The notes: generated from the sequence alone by a model not told the origin. 64,000 bases of DNA from Nonomuraea coxensis DSM 45129 (GCF_019397265.1 NZ_CP068985.1:1426001-1490000), one strand, 5' to 3'; counted from the stretch's first letter, positions 23,602 through 32,009 are shown. Numbers and translations are program-made.

Positions 23602-24492
23602 CTATGCGTCCGCGTCGAAGGAGAGCTTGGACATCCAAGGGCTCAGCCAGAGATCATCGGTGTCACGCACGAAAACATCTCGAAGCGTCACTCTGGATCC
23701 GGCCATTTGTTCAAGTCCGCAGAGTATCCAGGAAAGATGGTGGAGGTTGACTACCCGGGTGGCAGAGATACGTATACGTACCTGACGCGGCATGCTGAAA
23801 CTCCGTCCCGAGCTTTCCTCGACAATTCCGTCGCAATCGGTCAGCGGGAGGTGTGCGAGTTGCATGTCCGGAATGATCGCGCTTTCCCGGCCGGCCAGGA
23901 AGAAATCGATCACCGCCCCGTCCACCCGCAGCGCGCACCAGCTCTTTCCGAGTATCCGGAGAACGTCCGCCCTGCTGGTCGAGCCGGCGGTGTTGACCTC
24001 GTAGGACGTGGCGATGCTCGAAATCTCCCTCGACCCGAGAAAGGCGCCGGGACGGGTCCGGCAGCTTCTCAGGAGCTCGGCGAGGTCGCCCTGGTGCTCG
24101 ACGACGAAGTCCCAGTCGGAGCCGTCCGAGCGCCGCCCGAGCAGCCGCGACCCGTAGAGGTGGACCCGGGCCCCTCTGGAACGGAGCTCGGACAGCAGCC
24201 CGCGGAGCGCGGGAGGATGCTCGCCGCTCGAAGCTCCCGGTGCGCCGACCGCCCGCGACCGCCAGGAGGCCACGAGCGTGACCTCCTCCTCCCTGGCCAG
24301 CGCGCAGTCCCGGTCGAGCAGGAGATGGGTCCGTCCCGGCAGGGCCGCCGCGGCGGACGGCGTGAGCTTGGTCCACCTGTCGCCAGAGCGGCGGTAGACG
24401 GGCCGGAACGCGATGTCGCCGCTCTCCGTGTAGGCCCGGAAGGAGCCCAGGACGCCGTTCGAGGTCGCGACGTAGTCATAGGGCTCATACAT
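23602..24492 (-). CDS. Pol-beta-type nucleotidyltransferase
   Basis: A 296-residue protein. The central part has the nucleotidyltransferase signature LYGSRLLGRRSDGSDWDFVV: G114-S115, D126 and D128, and a third acid D196 in VDGAVIDFF, so the metal-binding triad is complete. About 100 residues precede it (MYEPYDYVATSNGVLGSFRAY...) and about 100 follow, neither recognised. Family members transfer NMP groups to small molecules, proteins or nucleic acids. No antitoxin partner of the HEPN type adjoins. It lies 10 bases after the deaminase gene and 14 bases before the radical SAM gene. The substrate is unknown. Confidence 0.65.
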   Translation of the reverse strand: MYEPYDYVATSNGVLGSFRAYTESGDIAFRPVYRRSGDRWTKLTPSAAAALPGRTHLLLDRDCALAREEEVTLVASWRSRAVGAPGASSGEHPPALRGLLSELRSRGARVHLYGSRLLGRRSDGSDWDFVVEHQGDLAELLRSCRTRPGAFLGSREISSIATSYEVNTAGSTSRADVLRILGKSWCALRVDGAVIDFFLAGRESAIIPDMQLAHLPLTDCDGIVEESSGRSFSMPRQVRIRISATRVVNLHHLSWILCGLEQMAGSRVTLRDVFVRDTDDLWLSPWMSKLSFDADA

Positions 24493-24502
24493 GGGAGCGG
24501 GC

Positions 24503-24976
24503 TCAGATCAGCTTGAGGCATTCGTCGCGCATGAACCGCTCATGAAGCTGGAGGACGGGGGTGCCGCGTGCCACGACGTAGGACGCCTTGATGTCGATCT
24601 GCCGCCACGAGAAGCCCGGACCGGACTTCCTGGCGAAGTCGGAGGCGTCCTCCAGGCCGGCTCCGTAGACGATCCCCCCGACCTTGGCCCAGATGGCGGC
24701 GGAGGTGCACATCGGGCACGGTTCCAAGGTGGTGTAGAGGAAACAGCCGGGCAGATATCTGCTGTTCACGCCGGCGCACGCCCGCCGCAGGGCGAGTATC
24801 TCGGCATGGGCGGTCGGGTCCGGCCGGGAGTGCAACTCCGTGAAGGCCGACCCGATGACCTCCATCTCCTCGTCCATGACGATGGCGCCGATCCGGTAGT
24901 TCCCCGACGGCTCGGCACTGCCGGCGATCCTGATCGCCTCACTCATCGCCTGTCTGCTGGGATGTACCTCACGCAC
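24503..24976 (-). CDS. Cytidine/deoxycytidylate deaminase-fold protein
   Basis: A 157-residue zinc deaminase with HAE (57-59) and PCPMC (C87, C90) motifs, the three zinc ligands plus the catalytic Glu. The surroundings (YRIGAIVMDEE, LYTTLEPCPMCTSAAIWAKVGGIVYGA) are like guanine or tRNA-adenosine-type deaminases. Length matches a single domain. A GTG at 24976 overlaps the GAF gene by eight bases; the ATG at 24946 is an equally good start by homology. Within this cassette it probably acts on a base or nucleotide, but which one is unknown. Confidence 0.8.
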   Translation of the reverse strand: MREVHPSRQAMSEAIRIAGSAEPSGNYRIGAIVMDEEMEVIGSAFTELHSRPDPTAHAEILALRRACAGVNSRYLPGCFLYTTLEPCPMCTSAAIWAKVGGIVYGAGLEDASDFARKSGPGFSWRQIDIKASYVVARGTPVLQLHERFMRDECLKLI

Positions 24977-25841
24977 GCTCGGTCACTCTCGTCTCTTCTT
25001 CCAGCTCCAGTGCCTTGAGCCGGACGATGACGTCCGTCACGCCCACCGCCAGGCTCTGGAACGTCCGGCGGGTCGTGGCGTCCGTCAGCACCCTCTTGTT
25101 GCCGAACGCGCAGAGGACGCCCGCCGGCGCGGCGTCCTCGCGATGCATCGGCAGCGCCAGGACCCATGTGATCTGCGGATCGACCTTGTTCCTGATCCTC
25201 GCGTTGTATCGCTCCGGATGCGTCACGGGCAGCTCTTCGTACAGAATCTCGTCGCTCCGGTAGGAGTCGCAGATGACCAGCTCGTCCGTGTCGGGATAGG
25301 CCACGTCGAGGGAGAAATTCTGCGGAAGGTCCTCGCATTCGTAATACACGAGGCGATCTTTGCGGAGCACCGTCCGGCCGTCCAGGCTGCCGGCGTAGAA
25401 GAGGTGGATGTTGACATTCCCCCGGCGCGGGCTCCTGCCCACCATCTGCAACAACGACGAGATTATCTGCCTGTTGTTCTCCCTGAGGCGTTGCAAGGAC
25501 TCCAGATGGGCGTTGCGCTCTGCGGTCGCGGCCGCCCGGCGCGTCAACATGTCGTTCATGAGGTCGAAGATGAGCAAGGCAACCCCTATGGGTAGCAGGA
25601 GATTCCACCAGCCCAGACGACCGGGCACCGACGCCAGTCTCTGCCCGTCGGAGACGGTGTTCGCTACCAAGTTGGCAAAAAATCCCAACGTTGTGGGTAC
25701 GGATATCTTCAGCAGGATGCGCAGGGTGACAGAAATCCGCCCGCCATGTCCTCGCGGTGACGCGCCCGCGGCTCGTGAAGTTGCCATCATCTGGACATTC
25801 TGCTCTGTCGGTTCAGGGCAATTCCCTTCGACTTGTATCAC
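24969..25841 (-). CDS. Two-TM protein with coiled coil and GAF domain
   Basis: A 290-residue protein. Two hydrophobic segments (about 42-60 and 78-95) are followed by a helical stretch (RRAAATAERNAHLESLQRLRENNRQIISSLL) and a cytosolic GAF-like domain (about 130-285; YYECEDLPQNFSLDVAY, DSYRSDEILYEELP, WVLALPMHRED, AGVLCAFGNKRVL). GAF domains bind cyclic nucleotides or other small ligands, so this may be a membrane sensor or an effector for a nucleotide signal. It has no kinase or cyclase domain. The GTG start at 25841 is supported by AGGA six bases upstream. It is the first gene of the minus-strand cassette. Confidence 0.65.
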   Translation of the reverse strand: MIQVEGNCPEPTEQNVQMMATSRAAGASPRGHGGRISVTLRILLKISVPTTLGFFANLVANTVSDGQRLASVPGRLGWWNLLLPIGVALLIFDLMNDMLTRRAAATAERNAHLESLQRLRENNRQIISSLLQMVGRSPRRGNVNIHLFYAGSLDGRTVLRKDRLVYYECEDLPQNFSLDVAYPDTDELVICDSYRSDEILYEELPVTHPERYNARIRNKVDPQITWVLALPMHREDAAPAGVLCAFGNKRVLTDATTRRTFQSLAVGVTDVIVRLKALELEEETRVTERA

Positions 25842-26098
25842 GTATATCCTGGCCCATCCAGGGGTGGAGCAAGCGCCCGTTAATGCTCGTATCGACGTGG
25901 CCGAAACGGGGCGATCATCGAATTAATGGATCCATGTCGCCATTCGCGAACGAAACTCCGTCAACTCGGGGGCCTCGCGTCCGACCGCCTACTCCTGCGG
26001 TGGTAGCCGAAAGGCGCTTCCCTGGGCCGACGACGTGAGGAGCCTGGCCCGAGACGATGAGGGGCCAGGACGGAACCTCGCGAAAGGGGCGTAGGAGG

Positions 26099-26707
26099 AT
26101 GTTGTTCATCGAGATCGTCGTGCCGAAGGGTCGGTTCGACATGCGGCGACGCCAGGCTCTCGCCGAGCGGCTGACCGGACGCCGGCTGCTGTCGGCCGGC
26201 GGGCACGACGACATCGCCGCGGCCGATCCCGGCGTGATCGACCTTCTCGACTCGCTCACCGACGTGGTGGTGCGCGAGGAGGAGGTCTGGGTCGCGGGCG
26301 GGAGGCCGGCGGCGGGGGATGCCCGATACGTCGTGAACGTGATCGCCGGCATGTGGGGCAAGGAACTGAGCGATCACCTGGTGACGCGCATCACGGCCGA
26401 GCTGACCGAGGCCGAGCAGGGCCCGGAGCCGCACGTCATGGTCAACGTCGTCACCGTCCCGGAGGGCGGCTACGGCCTGCGCGGCCGGGTGCACCGCTCG
26501 CCGGACCTGCTCCGGCTCATCGAACAGGCCAAGACCGGGCCGCGGGAGCCCGCGCCGGAGGGGACGGTCGTCGACCCGGTGTGCGGGGCGACCGTGCCGA
26601 TCGGGGAGGCGGTCATGCTGGAACGCGACGGCCGCACCTACGGTTTCTGCTGTCCGCACTGCCGGGGCCACTTCGCCCGGAGCCTCCAGGAGGCCGGCAC
26701 CCCCTGA
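26099..26707 (+). CDS. Tautomerase-like / YHS metal-binding fusion
   Basis: A 202-residue protein. The first 130 or so residues look like two tautomerase-superfamily units (MLFIEIVVPKGRFDMRRRQALAERLT and MVNVVTVPEGGYGLRGRVHRSPDL). The catalytic Pro after Met is absent (Met-Leu-Phe), so normal tautomerase activity is doubtful. The last 45 residues are a YHS/TRASH module, VDPVCGATVPIGEAV...YGFCCPHCRGHF, with four Cys for a metal. The ATG at 26099 follows GTAGGAGG with GAAAGGGG further up. It lies just ahead of a CmtR-like repressor and a CDF-like transporter, consistent with heavy-metal handling. Confidence 0.7.
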   Translation: MLFIEIVVPKGRFDMRRRQALAERLTGRRLLSAGGHDDIAAADPGVIDLLDSLTDVVVREEEVWVAGGRPAAGDARYVVNVIAGMWGKELSDHLVTRITAELTEAEQGPEPHVMVNVVTVPEGGYGLRGRVHRSPDLLRLIEQAKTGPREPAPEGTVVDPVCGATVPIGEAVMLERDGRTYGFCCPHCRGHFARSLQEAGTP

Positions 26708-26730
26708 CAGCATTCCGTCATCGGGCTATC

Positions 26731-26746
26731 ATCGCCCTATGGCGAT
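26731..26746. promoter_or_regulatory. Inverted repeat over the arsR-family start codon
   Basis: ATCGCC and GGCGAT separated by CTAT; the ATG at 26739 lies in the spacer. An overlapping GGGC-N7-GCCC repeat lies at 26723-26737. These are candidate operators for autoregulation by the ArsR protein and imply a very short 5' leader. Confidence 0.4.
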
Positions 26747-27107
26747 TGAAAGTGAAGCCGGCCCCTGCGTCAGCGCCGACATCGCCGCCGGCGTCCCCCC
26801 GGCGGCCGCGCTGTTCCACTCCCTGTCCGACGAGAACCGGCTGCGCATCGTGCAGCGCCTGGCCCGCGGCGAGGCCCGCGTGGTGGACCTCGTCGCGGAG
26901 CTCGGCCTGGCCCAGTCCACCGTCTCCAAGCACCTGGCCTGCCTGCGCGACTGCGACCTGGTCGACTACCGGGCCGAAGGCCGCCAGTCCTTCTACAGCC
27001 TGACCCGGCCCGAGCTGATGGACCTGCTCGCCTCCGCCGAACAGCTCCTGGCCGCCACCGGCCACCCGGTCACGCTCCGCCCCGCCCCCAGCGCAGTGGT
27101 GGCATGA
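26739..27107 (+). CDS. ArsR/SmtB-family metal sensor, CmtR-like
   Basis: A 122-residue winged-helix repressor. The recognition region reads LAQSTVSKHLACLRDCDLVDYR. The C-x3-C pair there is the Cd/Pb site pair of CmtR-type regulators. The third CmtR Cys, near the C-terminus, is replaced (VTLRPAPSAVVA); an N-terminal Cys (GPCVS) might substitute. It should repress the operon and release DNA on binding Cd, Pb or a similar metal. The next gene, a CDF-like transporter, starts in the stop codon (ATGA). Confidence 0.85.
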   Translation: MAIESEAGPCVSADIAAGVPPAAALFHSLSDENRLRIVQRLARGEARVVDLVAELGLAQSTVSKHLACLRDCDLVDYRAEGRQSFYSLTRPELMDLLASAEQLLAATGHPVTLRPAPSAVVA

Positions 27108-27802
27108 GCGCGATCGACCTGCCCGGCCTCGGCCCCTCCCCGGCCCGGCGCACGGCGCTGCGGCGCCGGATCCGCCTGCTGGTCGCGGCGACCATCACCT
27201 ACAACGTGATCGAGGCGGCCGTCGCCATCACCGCCGGCGCCGCCGCCTCCTCCGCCGCCCTCATCGGGTTCGGCCTCGACTCCGTCGTCGAGGTCGCCTC
27301 CGCCGCCGCCGTGGCCTGGCAGTTCTCCGCCGCCGACCACGAGAAGCGGGAGAAGGCCGCGCTGCGCGTCATCGCGATCTCGTTCTTCGCGCTGGCCGCC
27401 TACGTCACCGCCGGCGCCGTCCGCGCGCTGCTCGGCGCCGGCGAGGCCGAGCACTCCACCCCCGGGCTGGTCCTGGCCGCACTCAGCCTGATGATCATGC
27501 CGTTCCTGTCGTGGGCGCAACGCCACGCCGGACGAGAGCTCGGCTCCGCCTCCGCCGTGGCCGACTCCAAGCAGACCCTGCTGTGCACGTACCTGTCCGG
27601 CGTGCTGCTGGCGGGGCTGGCGCTCAACAGCCTGTTCGGCTGGGCCTGGGCCGACCCGATCGCCGCCCTGGTGATCGCCGCCGTGGCGGTCAAGGAAGGC
27701 CGTGAAGCCTGGCGCGGGGACGCCTGCTGCGCCGTTCCCGCCCCCTCCGGGCCGGCCTGCGCCGACGACTGCTGCTCCTCCGACCGGCAGGGCCCGGCAT
27801 GA
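27104..27802 (+). CDS. CDF-like metal cation transporter
   Basis: A 232-residue protein with five or six helices and cation-diffusion-facilitator-like sequence (ITYNVIEAAVAITAGAAASSAALIGFGLDSVVEVASAAAVAWQF, ADSKQTLLCTYLSGVLLAGLALN, WADPIAALVIAAVAVKEG). The D-x3-E and A-D-P acidic positions could bind the metal. There is no long cytosolic C-terminal domain. Instead it ends in a short Cys-rich tail (CCAVPAPSGPACADDCC) that could pick up a soft metal. It is coupled to the CmtR-like gene. Confidence 0.85.
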   Translation: MSAIDLPGLGPSPARRTALRRRIRLLVAATITYNVIEAAVAITAGAAASSAALIGFGLDSVVEVASAAAVAWQFSAADHEKREKAALRVIAISFFALAAYVTAGAVRALLGAGEAEHSTPGLVLAALSLMIMPFLSWAQRHAGRELGSASAVADSKQTLLCTYLSGVLLAGLALNSLFGWAWADPIAALVIAAVAVKEGREAWRGDACCAVPAPSGPACADDCCSSDRQGPA

Positions 27803-27854
27803 CCGCCCTGCCCCAGGAAGGACCGCTCCGCCGGCGATGCCCAGGGCGAGCGGC

Positions 27855-28173
27855 TCAGGTGACGGGAGCCGCGGCCCCGGCCGGGAAGGCGATGGTCGAC
27901 AGCAGCGCCAGCGCGGGCTGGCGGGAGTCGAGCCGGGTGTGCTGCACCACGATGGGAACGTCGCTCACGATCACGCTCGCGTAGTCGCTGCCCTTCGGGA
28001 CGGGCTCGGGCTCCCGCAGGTCGTTGAAGCGCTGGTGCAGCGTACGCCGGAGCCGGCCCCGTGTTGAGGATGCAGGCGGTCTCGTGACTGGTGAAGGCCC
28101 TGCCCTCACCGGTGCTCTCCGGCGGGATGTAGCCCTCGGCGATGATCCAGGTCGTCCGGCCCAGGTGGTCCAC
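27855..28173 (-). pseudogene. Broken DUF1362 / sensory-rhodopsin-transducer-like gene
   Basis: On the minus strand the frame from 28173 reads MDHLGRTTWIIAEGYIPPES...FTSHETACILNTG, the typical N-terminus of the ASRT/DUF1362 family. The family C-terminus (HQRFNDLREPEPVPKGSDYASVIVSDVPIVVQHTRLDSRQ...ALLSTIAF) is present, but in another frame. By memory of the family, roughly 25-30 residues between the two parts are missing. The gene thus has an internal deletion with a frameshift. Intact members bind ligands, and one partners the Anabaena sensory rhodopsin. No rhodopsin gene is seen here. Confidence 0.72.
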
Positions 28174-28386
28174 GTCTCGCGTCCCTTCGATCGATGCGGC
28201 GGAGAGCGCGACGCCTCCCCCACGGATGCAACCCGCTTGCCCCCATTTCCCGCCGTCAACCTGCGCTTTCGCCGTTCGACCTCCTGCACCCGCCGGGGCG
28301 GATCGGGCTGGGACCTGTCGCGGGAGTCAGAGCGCGCAACCTGATCACGTCGCCGGATTGTCGGTGGCGGAGGATACGGTTGACCG

Positions 28387-29490
28387 GTGGAACTCACCCC
28401 CCAGCAGGTGCTCGGCCTGCGTATGTCCAGCCTGCTCCTGCGAGCGTCGCGCGGCCCGGCGACGGGCGTGGCCGAGGTGGTGACCTGGCTCGGGGCGATG
28501 CAGGCGCAAGACCTGGCCAGCGGCCTGTGGTCGTTCGGCGCGCGACTGGCCGGACACACCGAGGCCGACGTCACGGCCGCGCTGGAGCGGCGTGAGGCGC
28601 TGCGCACGTGGCCGATGCGGGGCACCATCCATTTCGTCCCGTCCCGCGACGCCCGCTGGATGGTCGAACTGATGGGCGTCCGGGTGCTGAACGGCGCGGC
28701 GAGGCGGCGCGAACAACTCGGCCTCGCCGAGGAGACCGCCGTCCAGGCCATGGAGGTGCTGGGCGCGGCGCTGGCCGGTGGCGGGCGGCTGACCCGGTCG
28801 GAGTGCCTCACCGTGCTGGCCGACAAGGGCATCGACACCGGTGGCCAGCGCGGCTACCACCTGCTGTGGTACGCCAGCCAGCGGGGCCTGCTGTGCATCG
28901 CCCCCAACATCGGCAACGAGCAGAGCTTCGTGCTGCTCGACGAGTGGGTCCCCGACCCGCACCGGCCGGAGCGCGACGAGGCGCTGGGCACCATCGCCCT
29001 GCGCTACTTCCGTGGCCGCGGGCCGGCCACCCGGCAGGACTTCGCGGGCTGGACCGGCCTGACCGCGGCCGACGCCAAACGCGGCATCGCCGTGGCCGGC
29101 GACGCGCTGGCCCGGGTGACCGTCCAAGGGGTGGAGACCTACCTCGACGCCGCGCTCCTCGACACCGCCCCTCCTCCGGTCGGCGACGACGAGGTGCTCG
29201 TGCTGCCGGGGTTCGACGAATACCTGCTGGGTTACAAGGACCGCTCGCTCATGGTCGCCGACGAGCACAAGGCGGCCATCATCCCCGGTGGCAACGGCAT
29301 CTTCCAGTCCACCGTGGTACGCGCCGGCCGGGTCGTGGCCACCTGGAAACGCACCTTCACGAAGAGCGGGGTACGGATCGCCGTGCAGCCGCTCGCACCG
29401 CTCCACGGAAGCGACCGGGCCGAGGTCGAGCGGGCGTTCGAGCAGTACGCGCGGTTCGTGGAACGCACCCCGGAGGTGCGCTGGCCGTGA
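28387..29490 (+). CDS. Winged-helix protein of the AlkZ-like (HTH_42) family
   Basis: A 367-residue protein covering the whole HTH_42 family length. It has the WLGAMQAQD segment, where Q-x-Q is the catalytic motif of the interstrand-crosslink glycosylase AlkZ. Further family-like segments are LRTWPMRGTIHFVPSRDARWM, RGPATRQDFAGWTGL and VLVLPGFDEYLLGYKDRS. It may remove alkylated or crosslinked bases, possibly as self-resistance to a DNA-alkylating metabolite, or belong to the larger uncharacterised branch. The start at 28387 lacks a strong RBS. It is monocistronic. Confidence 0.8.
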   Translation: MELTPQQVLGLRMSSLLLRASRGPATGVAEVVTWLGAMQAQDLASGLWSFGARLAGHTEADVTAALERREALRTWPMRGTIHFVPSRDARWMVELMGVRVLNGAARRREQLGLAEETAVQAMEVLGAALAGGGRLTRSECLTVLADKGIDTGGQRGYHLLWYASQRGLLCIAPNIGNEQSFVLLDEWVPDPHRPERDEALGTIALRYFRGRGPATRQDFAGWTGLTAADAKRGIAVAGDALARVTVQGVETYLDAALLDTAPPPVGDDEVLVLPGFDEYLLGYKDRSLMVADEHKAAIIPGGNGIFQSTVVRAGRVVATWKRTFTKSGVRIAVQPLAPLHGSDRAEVERAFEQYARFVERTPEVRWP

Positions 29491-29542
29491 CCCGGCGGCC
29501 GGGCTGCGGCGAATAGGCTGGTGGGGAAAGTGAGGAGCCGTG

Positions 29543-29929
29543 ATGACCGGACACCATCGGGACGCCGCGCTTTCCCCCTCCGAGCAGGCGACCCTACGAG
29601 AACTGCTCGACGCCGACCGCCGCAGAACCACGGACCGTATCGCCCTGCTGGGCCGCGACCGGGACGAGATCGTCACCTCGTCGGCACTGACCGCCTCCGA
29701 CGACGAGCACGACCCCGAGGGCACGTCCACAGCGTTCGAGCGGGCCCACGTCCAGGCCCTCCTCGACCAGGCCCTGACACACCTCGCCGAACTGGACCTC
29801 GCTTCCGAGCGGCTACGCGACGGCACCTACGGGACCTGCGCGAGATGCGGGCAACGCATCCCCATCGAGCGCCTCAAGATCCTCCCGGCCAGCAAGACCT
29901 GCGTGAACTGCGCCTCCCGCCGCCGCTGA
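29543..29929 (+). CDS. DksA/TraR-family zinc-finger protein
   Basis: A 128-residue protein. A helical N-terminal half (LSPSEQATLRELLDADRRRTTDRIALL) is followed by a C4 zinc finger, YGTCARCGQRIPIERLKILPASKTCVNCASRRR, the DksA/TraR type. Family members touch RNA polymerase through the secondary channel; the small actinobacterial ones are poorly studied. ATG at 29543 follows GAGGAG at five bases; GTG at 29540 is an alternative. Confidence 0.88.
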   Translation: MTGHHRDAALSPSEQATLRELLDADRRRTTDRIALLGRDRDEIVTSSALTASDDEHDPEGTSTAFERAHVQALLDQALTHLAELDLASERLRDGTYGTCARCGQRIPIERLKILPASKTCVNCASRRR

Positions 29930-30062
29930 CCCGTCCCGCGGCCTGGACCTTCGAACGCGGCGGCCCCTTGGCCGAGCTCCCTGAGAGGGATTCGTCGAAT
30001 TCGCCAAGGGATCCAGATCGTTTCTGACCAACCCGGCGATTCTGGCCGGTGCCGCGGGAATC

Positions 30063-30932
30063 ATGGCGCAGGTCGCGATGCAACAGGCCATGGACGAGAT
30101 CACCGACTATCTCGCCACGATCGACGAGAAGGTTGACGACGTGCTCCGCGCCCAGAAAGACGCGGTGGTCGCGGACATGATCGGAGTGGACCTCGTGATC
30201 GAGGAGGCCATGACCATCCGAGAGCAGGTGGGCCGGGTCTCAGAGGTCACGTGGTCGAAGGTGCAGGCCACGTCGATGACGATCGCACGGACGCAGGCGT
30301 ACGCGTTGCGTCAACTCGACGCACTCGCGGAGAAGATGGAGCACAAGACCAAGATCGGTCAGCTCGCCAAGACGTCCAAGGAAGCGGAGTCCAGGGTTCA
30401 GGAGTGGCTCGCCGTTCTGGCTCGCTGTTTCCAACTGCAGGACGCGATCGCCGTGCTCGAACTCGACCGGGTGCTGGACGCCTCTCCGGAGGAGTTGGAC
30501 CGGCATCGCATCGCACTTCGGGCTGCCCGGCAGAATCGGCTGGAACTCATCTCACGGAGCACCGAGCGTCTGATGGCCCGCATGGATGCGGCGGCCGGCA
30601 CGGCCAACACGAAGGTACTGCTGCATCCGACCACGTCCCGGGCTCTGGTGCATTCGAGCAACCATGTCGCGATCGCCGTCGTTGACTTCCACGGGAGGCT
30701 CGGGATCGAACGCAGTCGCCGCCCGTTGGAGGCGAGACGATGGGTGGACGCGGCCGCGGAGGTGAGGGACAAAGCGCTGGAGACGGGAGCAGACGGCGTC
30801 GAGGTCGCCAGGCGCCTTGGCAACGAGACCCTCGACCGGGCCAGATCAGCAACTGGCAGGCTCTCCAGCGGGATTGCCGAACGAGCGCTCCGTCGCCGCG
30901 GGGACGGCGAGGAACGCGACAAGGAAGACTGA
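30063..30932 (+). CDS. Conserved hypothetical helical protein, apparently 5'-truncated
   Basis: A 289-residue reading frame from an ATG without RBS. The same frame is open upstream from 29985 without any ATG, GTG or TTG, and already encodes FLTNPAILAGAAGI, which runs smoothly into MAQVAMQQAMDEITDYLATIDEKVDDVL. This suggests that the original start and N-terminus were lost. The rest is mostly amphipathic helix and coiled coil, with a more mixed end containing RLGIERSRRPLEARRWVDAA. Function is unknown. It may be a pseudogene or a shortened but expressed version. Confidence 0.55.
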   Translation: MAQVAMQQAMDEITDYLATIDEKVDDVLRAQKDAVVADMIGVDLVIEEAMTIREQVGRVSEVTWSKVQATSMTIARTQAYALRQLDALAEKMEHKTKIGQLAKTSKEAESRVQEWLAVLARCFQLQDAIAVLELDRVLDASPEELDRHRIALRAARQNRLELISRSTERLMARMDAAAGTANTKVLLHPTTSRALVHSSNHVAIAVVDFHGRLGIERSRRPLEARRWVDAAAEVRDKALETGADGVEVARRLGNETLDRARSATGRLSSGIAERALRRRGDGEERDKED

Positions 30933-31067
30933 GTGAGCGCCGATCATCAGCCACGTGGGCTCTCGACACCCAGGGGTTCACGGCCCGAGTGCCTGGAAGA
31001 CCTGCCCCACACATCCTGATCAGGCTGAATCTGCCGGCAGCGGCGGAGATCGCCGCGCCGAATCCGC

Positions 31068-31508
31068 TCACCCCGCCGACGGATCCGTGCGAACGGTGAA
31101 AGCCACCGAGGCCACCTCCTTGTCCTGGGCTTCCAGAATCCACCGGTACGTACACCCCGGCATCAGCGGCAACGGTGGGAGCGGGAAGGCGAAGCTGATG
31201 TTCAGTGGCACCGTCTTCGCTGCCTCTTCAGCCTGCTCCGGATCGGGGAGTGTGAATTTTCCTCCGATCCGGAACGGCTCGTTGTTGTCGGTGAAAGGAC
31301 GTACAGGCTCACCCGAATTGTCGACGATCTGAAGCAAGAAGCTCAGATCCTCGCCGTGTGCCTCATCCCACGGTAGACGTATGAAGCCTGCGACCGCCGA
31401 CATCGGAACGGCGGGACCCGTGAGCGACCATCCGGCGCCGAGCAGGTTCAGCTTGCCGGTGGCAGCGTCGGCGTTGGCCGCATCGCACAGCACAAGGAAT
31501 GCCTGCAC
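31068..31508 (-). CDS. DUF6941-like protein
   Basis: A 146-residue single-domain protein, beta-rich by eye: MQAFLVLCDAANADAATGKLNLLGAGWS, MSAVAGFIRLPWDE, PLPLMPGCTYRWILEAQDKEVASVAFTV. It matches from memory the DUF6941 family, whose role is unknown. GTG at 31508 lies three bases after the stop of the XRE antitoxin gene, so it is a third gene of the toxin-antitoxin operon. Confidence 0.7.
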   Translation of the reverse strand: MQAFLVLCDAANADAATGKLNLLGAGWSLTGPAVPMSAVAGFIRLPWDEAHGEDLSFLLQIVDNSGEPVRPFTDNNEPFRIGGKFTLPDPEQAEEAAKTVPLNISFAFPLPPLPLMPGCTYRWILEAQDKEVASVAFTVRTDPSAG

Positions 31509-31511
31509 CGT

Positions 31512-32009
31512 TCACCGCCCCACTATCTGTATCCCGACGATCGGGCTCGACGTCGAGGCCGAGAACGCCGCCAGGCCATATTCCTGTTGATTCGCCGTCC
31601 GGAGAGGCGCCGGCGGCACGGGCGGCTGACGAATTTCACCATCGATGGGCACACCGGTGGACGTGGGCGGAGAGGGCTGCACACGCCAGTCGGGCAAGAC
31701 GGGCTTGACCTCACGGCGTTCCAGGGCTGCCCTACGAGGTTCACCTGCTCGTACCAGCCTGATATCGAGTTCAAATCCCATTGCGTGCAGGTAGTCAGCC
31801 ATGGTGTTGACGCGGAGGTTCCCGTCGCCCCGGAACACCTGGTTCGCGGCGGAACGACGCACCCCCAGAGTCTGGGCGATTTCGCTTTGTGAGAGCCCGC
31901 TGAGTTTCTGCGCCTGATGCAGGGCGCCGAGGACCTCTTGGCGCAGGCGGGCGGCAGCGAGCGCTCTGGCGCCGCGAGCCGTGGCAGCGAACCGCTCGTA
32001 GAGACTCAT
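31512..32009 (-). CDS. XRE-family antitoxin/regulator
   Basis: A 165-residue protein. Residues of about 25-80 are an HTH_3/XRE domain (LHQAQKLSGLSQSEIAQTLGVRRSAANQVFRGDGNLRVNTMADYLHAMGFELDI). A long Pro-rich tail follows. It overlaps the toxin gene upstream (ATGA), the toxin-first order of HigBA-type modules. It probably neutralises the toxin and represses the operon by binding the palindrome at 32413-32430. Confidence 0.85.
   Translation of the reverse strand: MSLYERFAATARGARALAAARLRQEVLGALHQAQKLSGLSQSEIAQTLGVRRSAANQVFRGDGNLRVNTMADYLHAMGFELDIRLVRAGEPRRAALERREVKPVLPDWRVQPSPPTSTGVPIDGEIRQPPVPPAPLRTANQQEYGLAAFSASTSSPIVGIQIVGR

Noticed and set aside
23602..24492. Nucleotidyltransferase as a MNT/HEPN antitoxin-toxin pair or CBASS cyclase
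   Set aside because: No HEPN partner or CBASS effector or ubiquitin-like genes adjoin, and the protein is longer than minimal MNT antitoxins. The sequence alone does not support either assignment.
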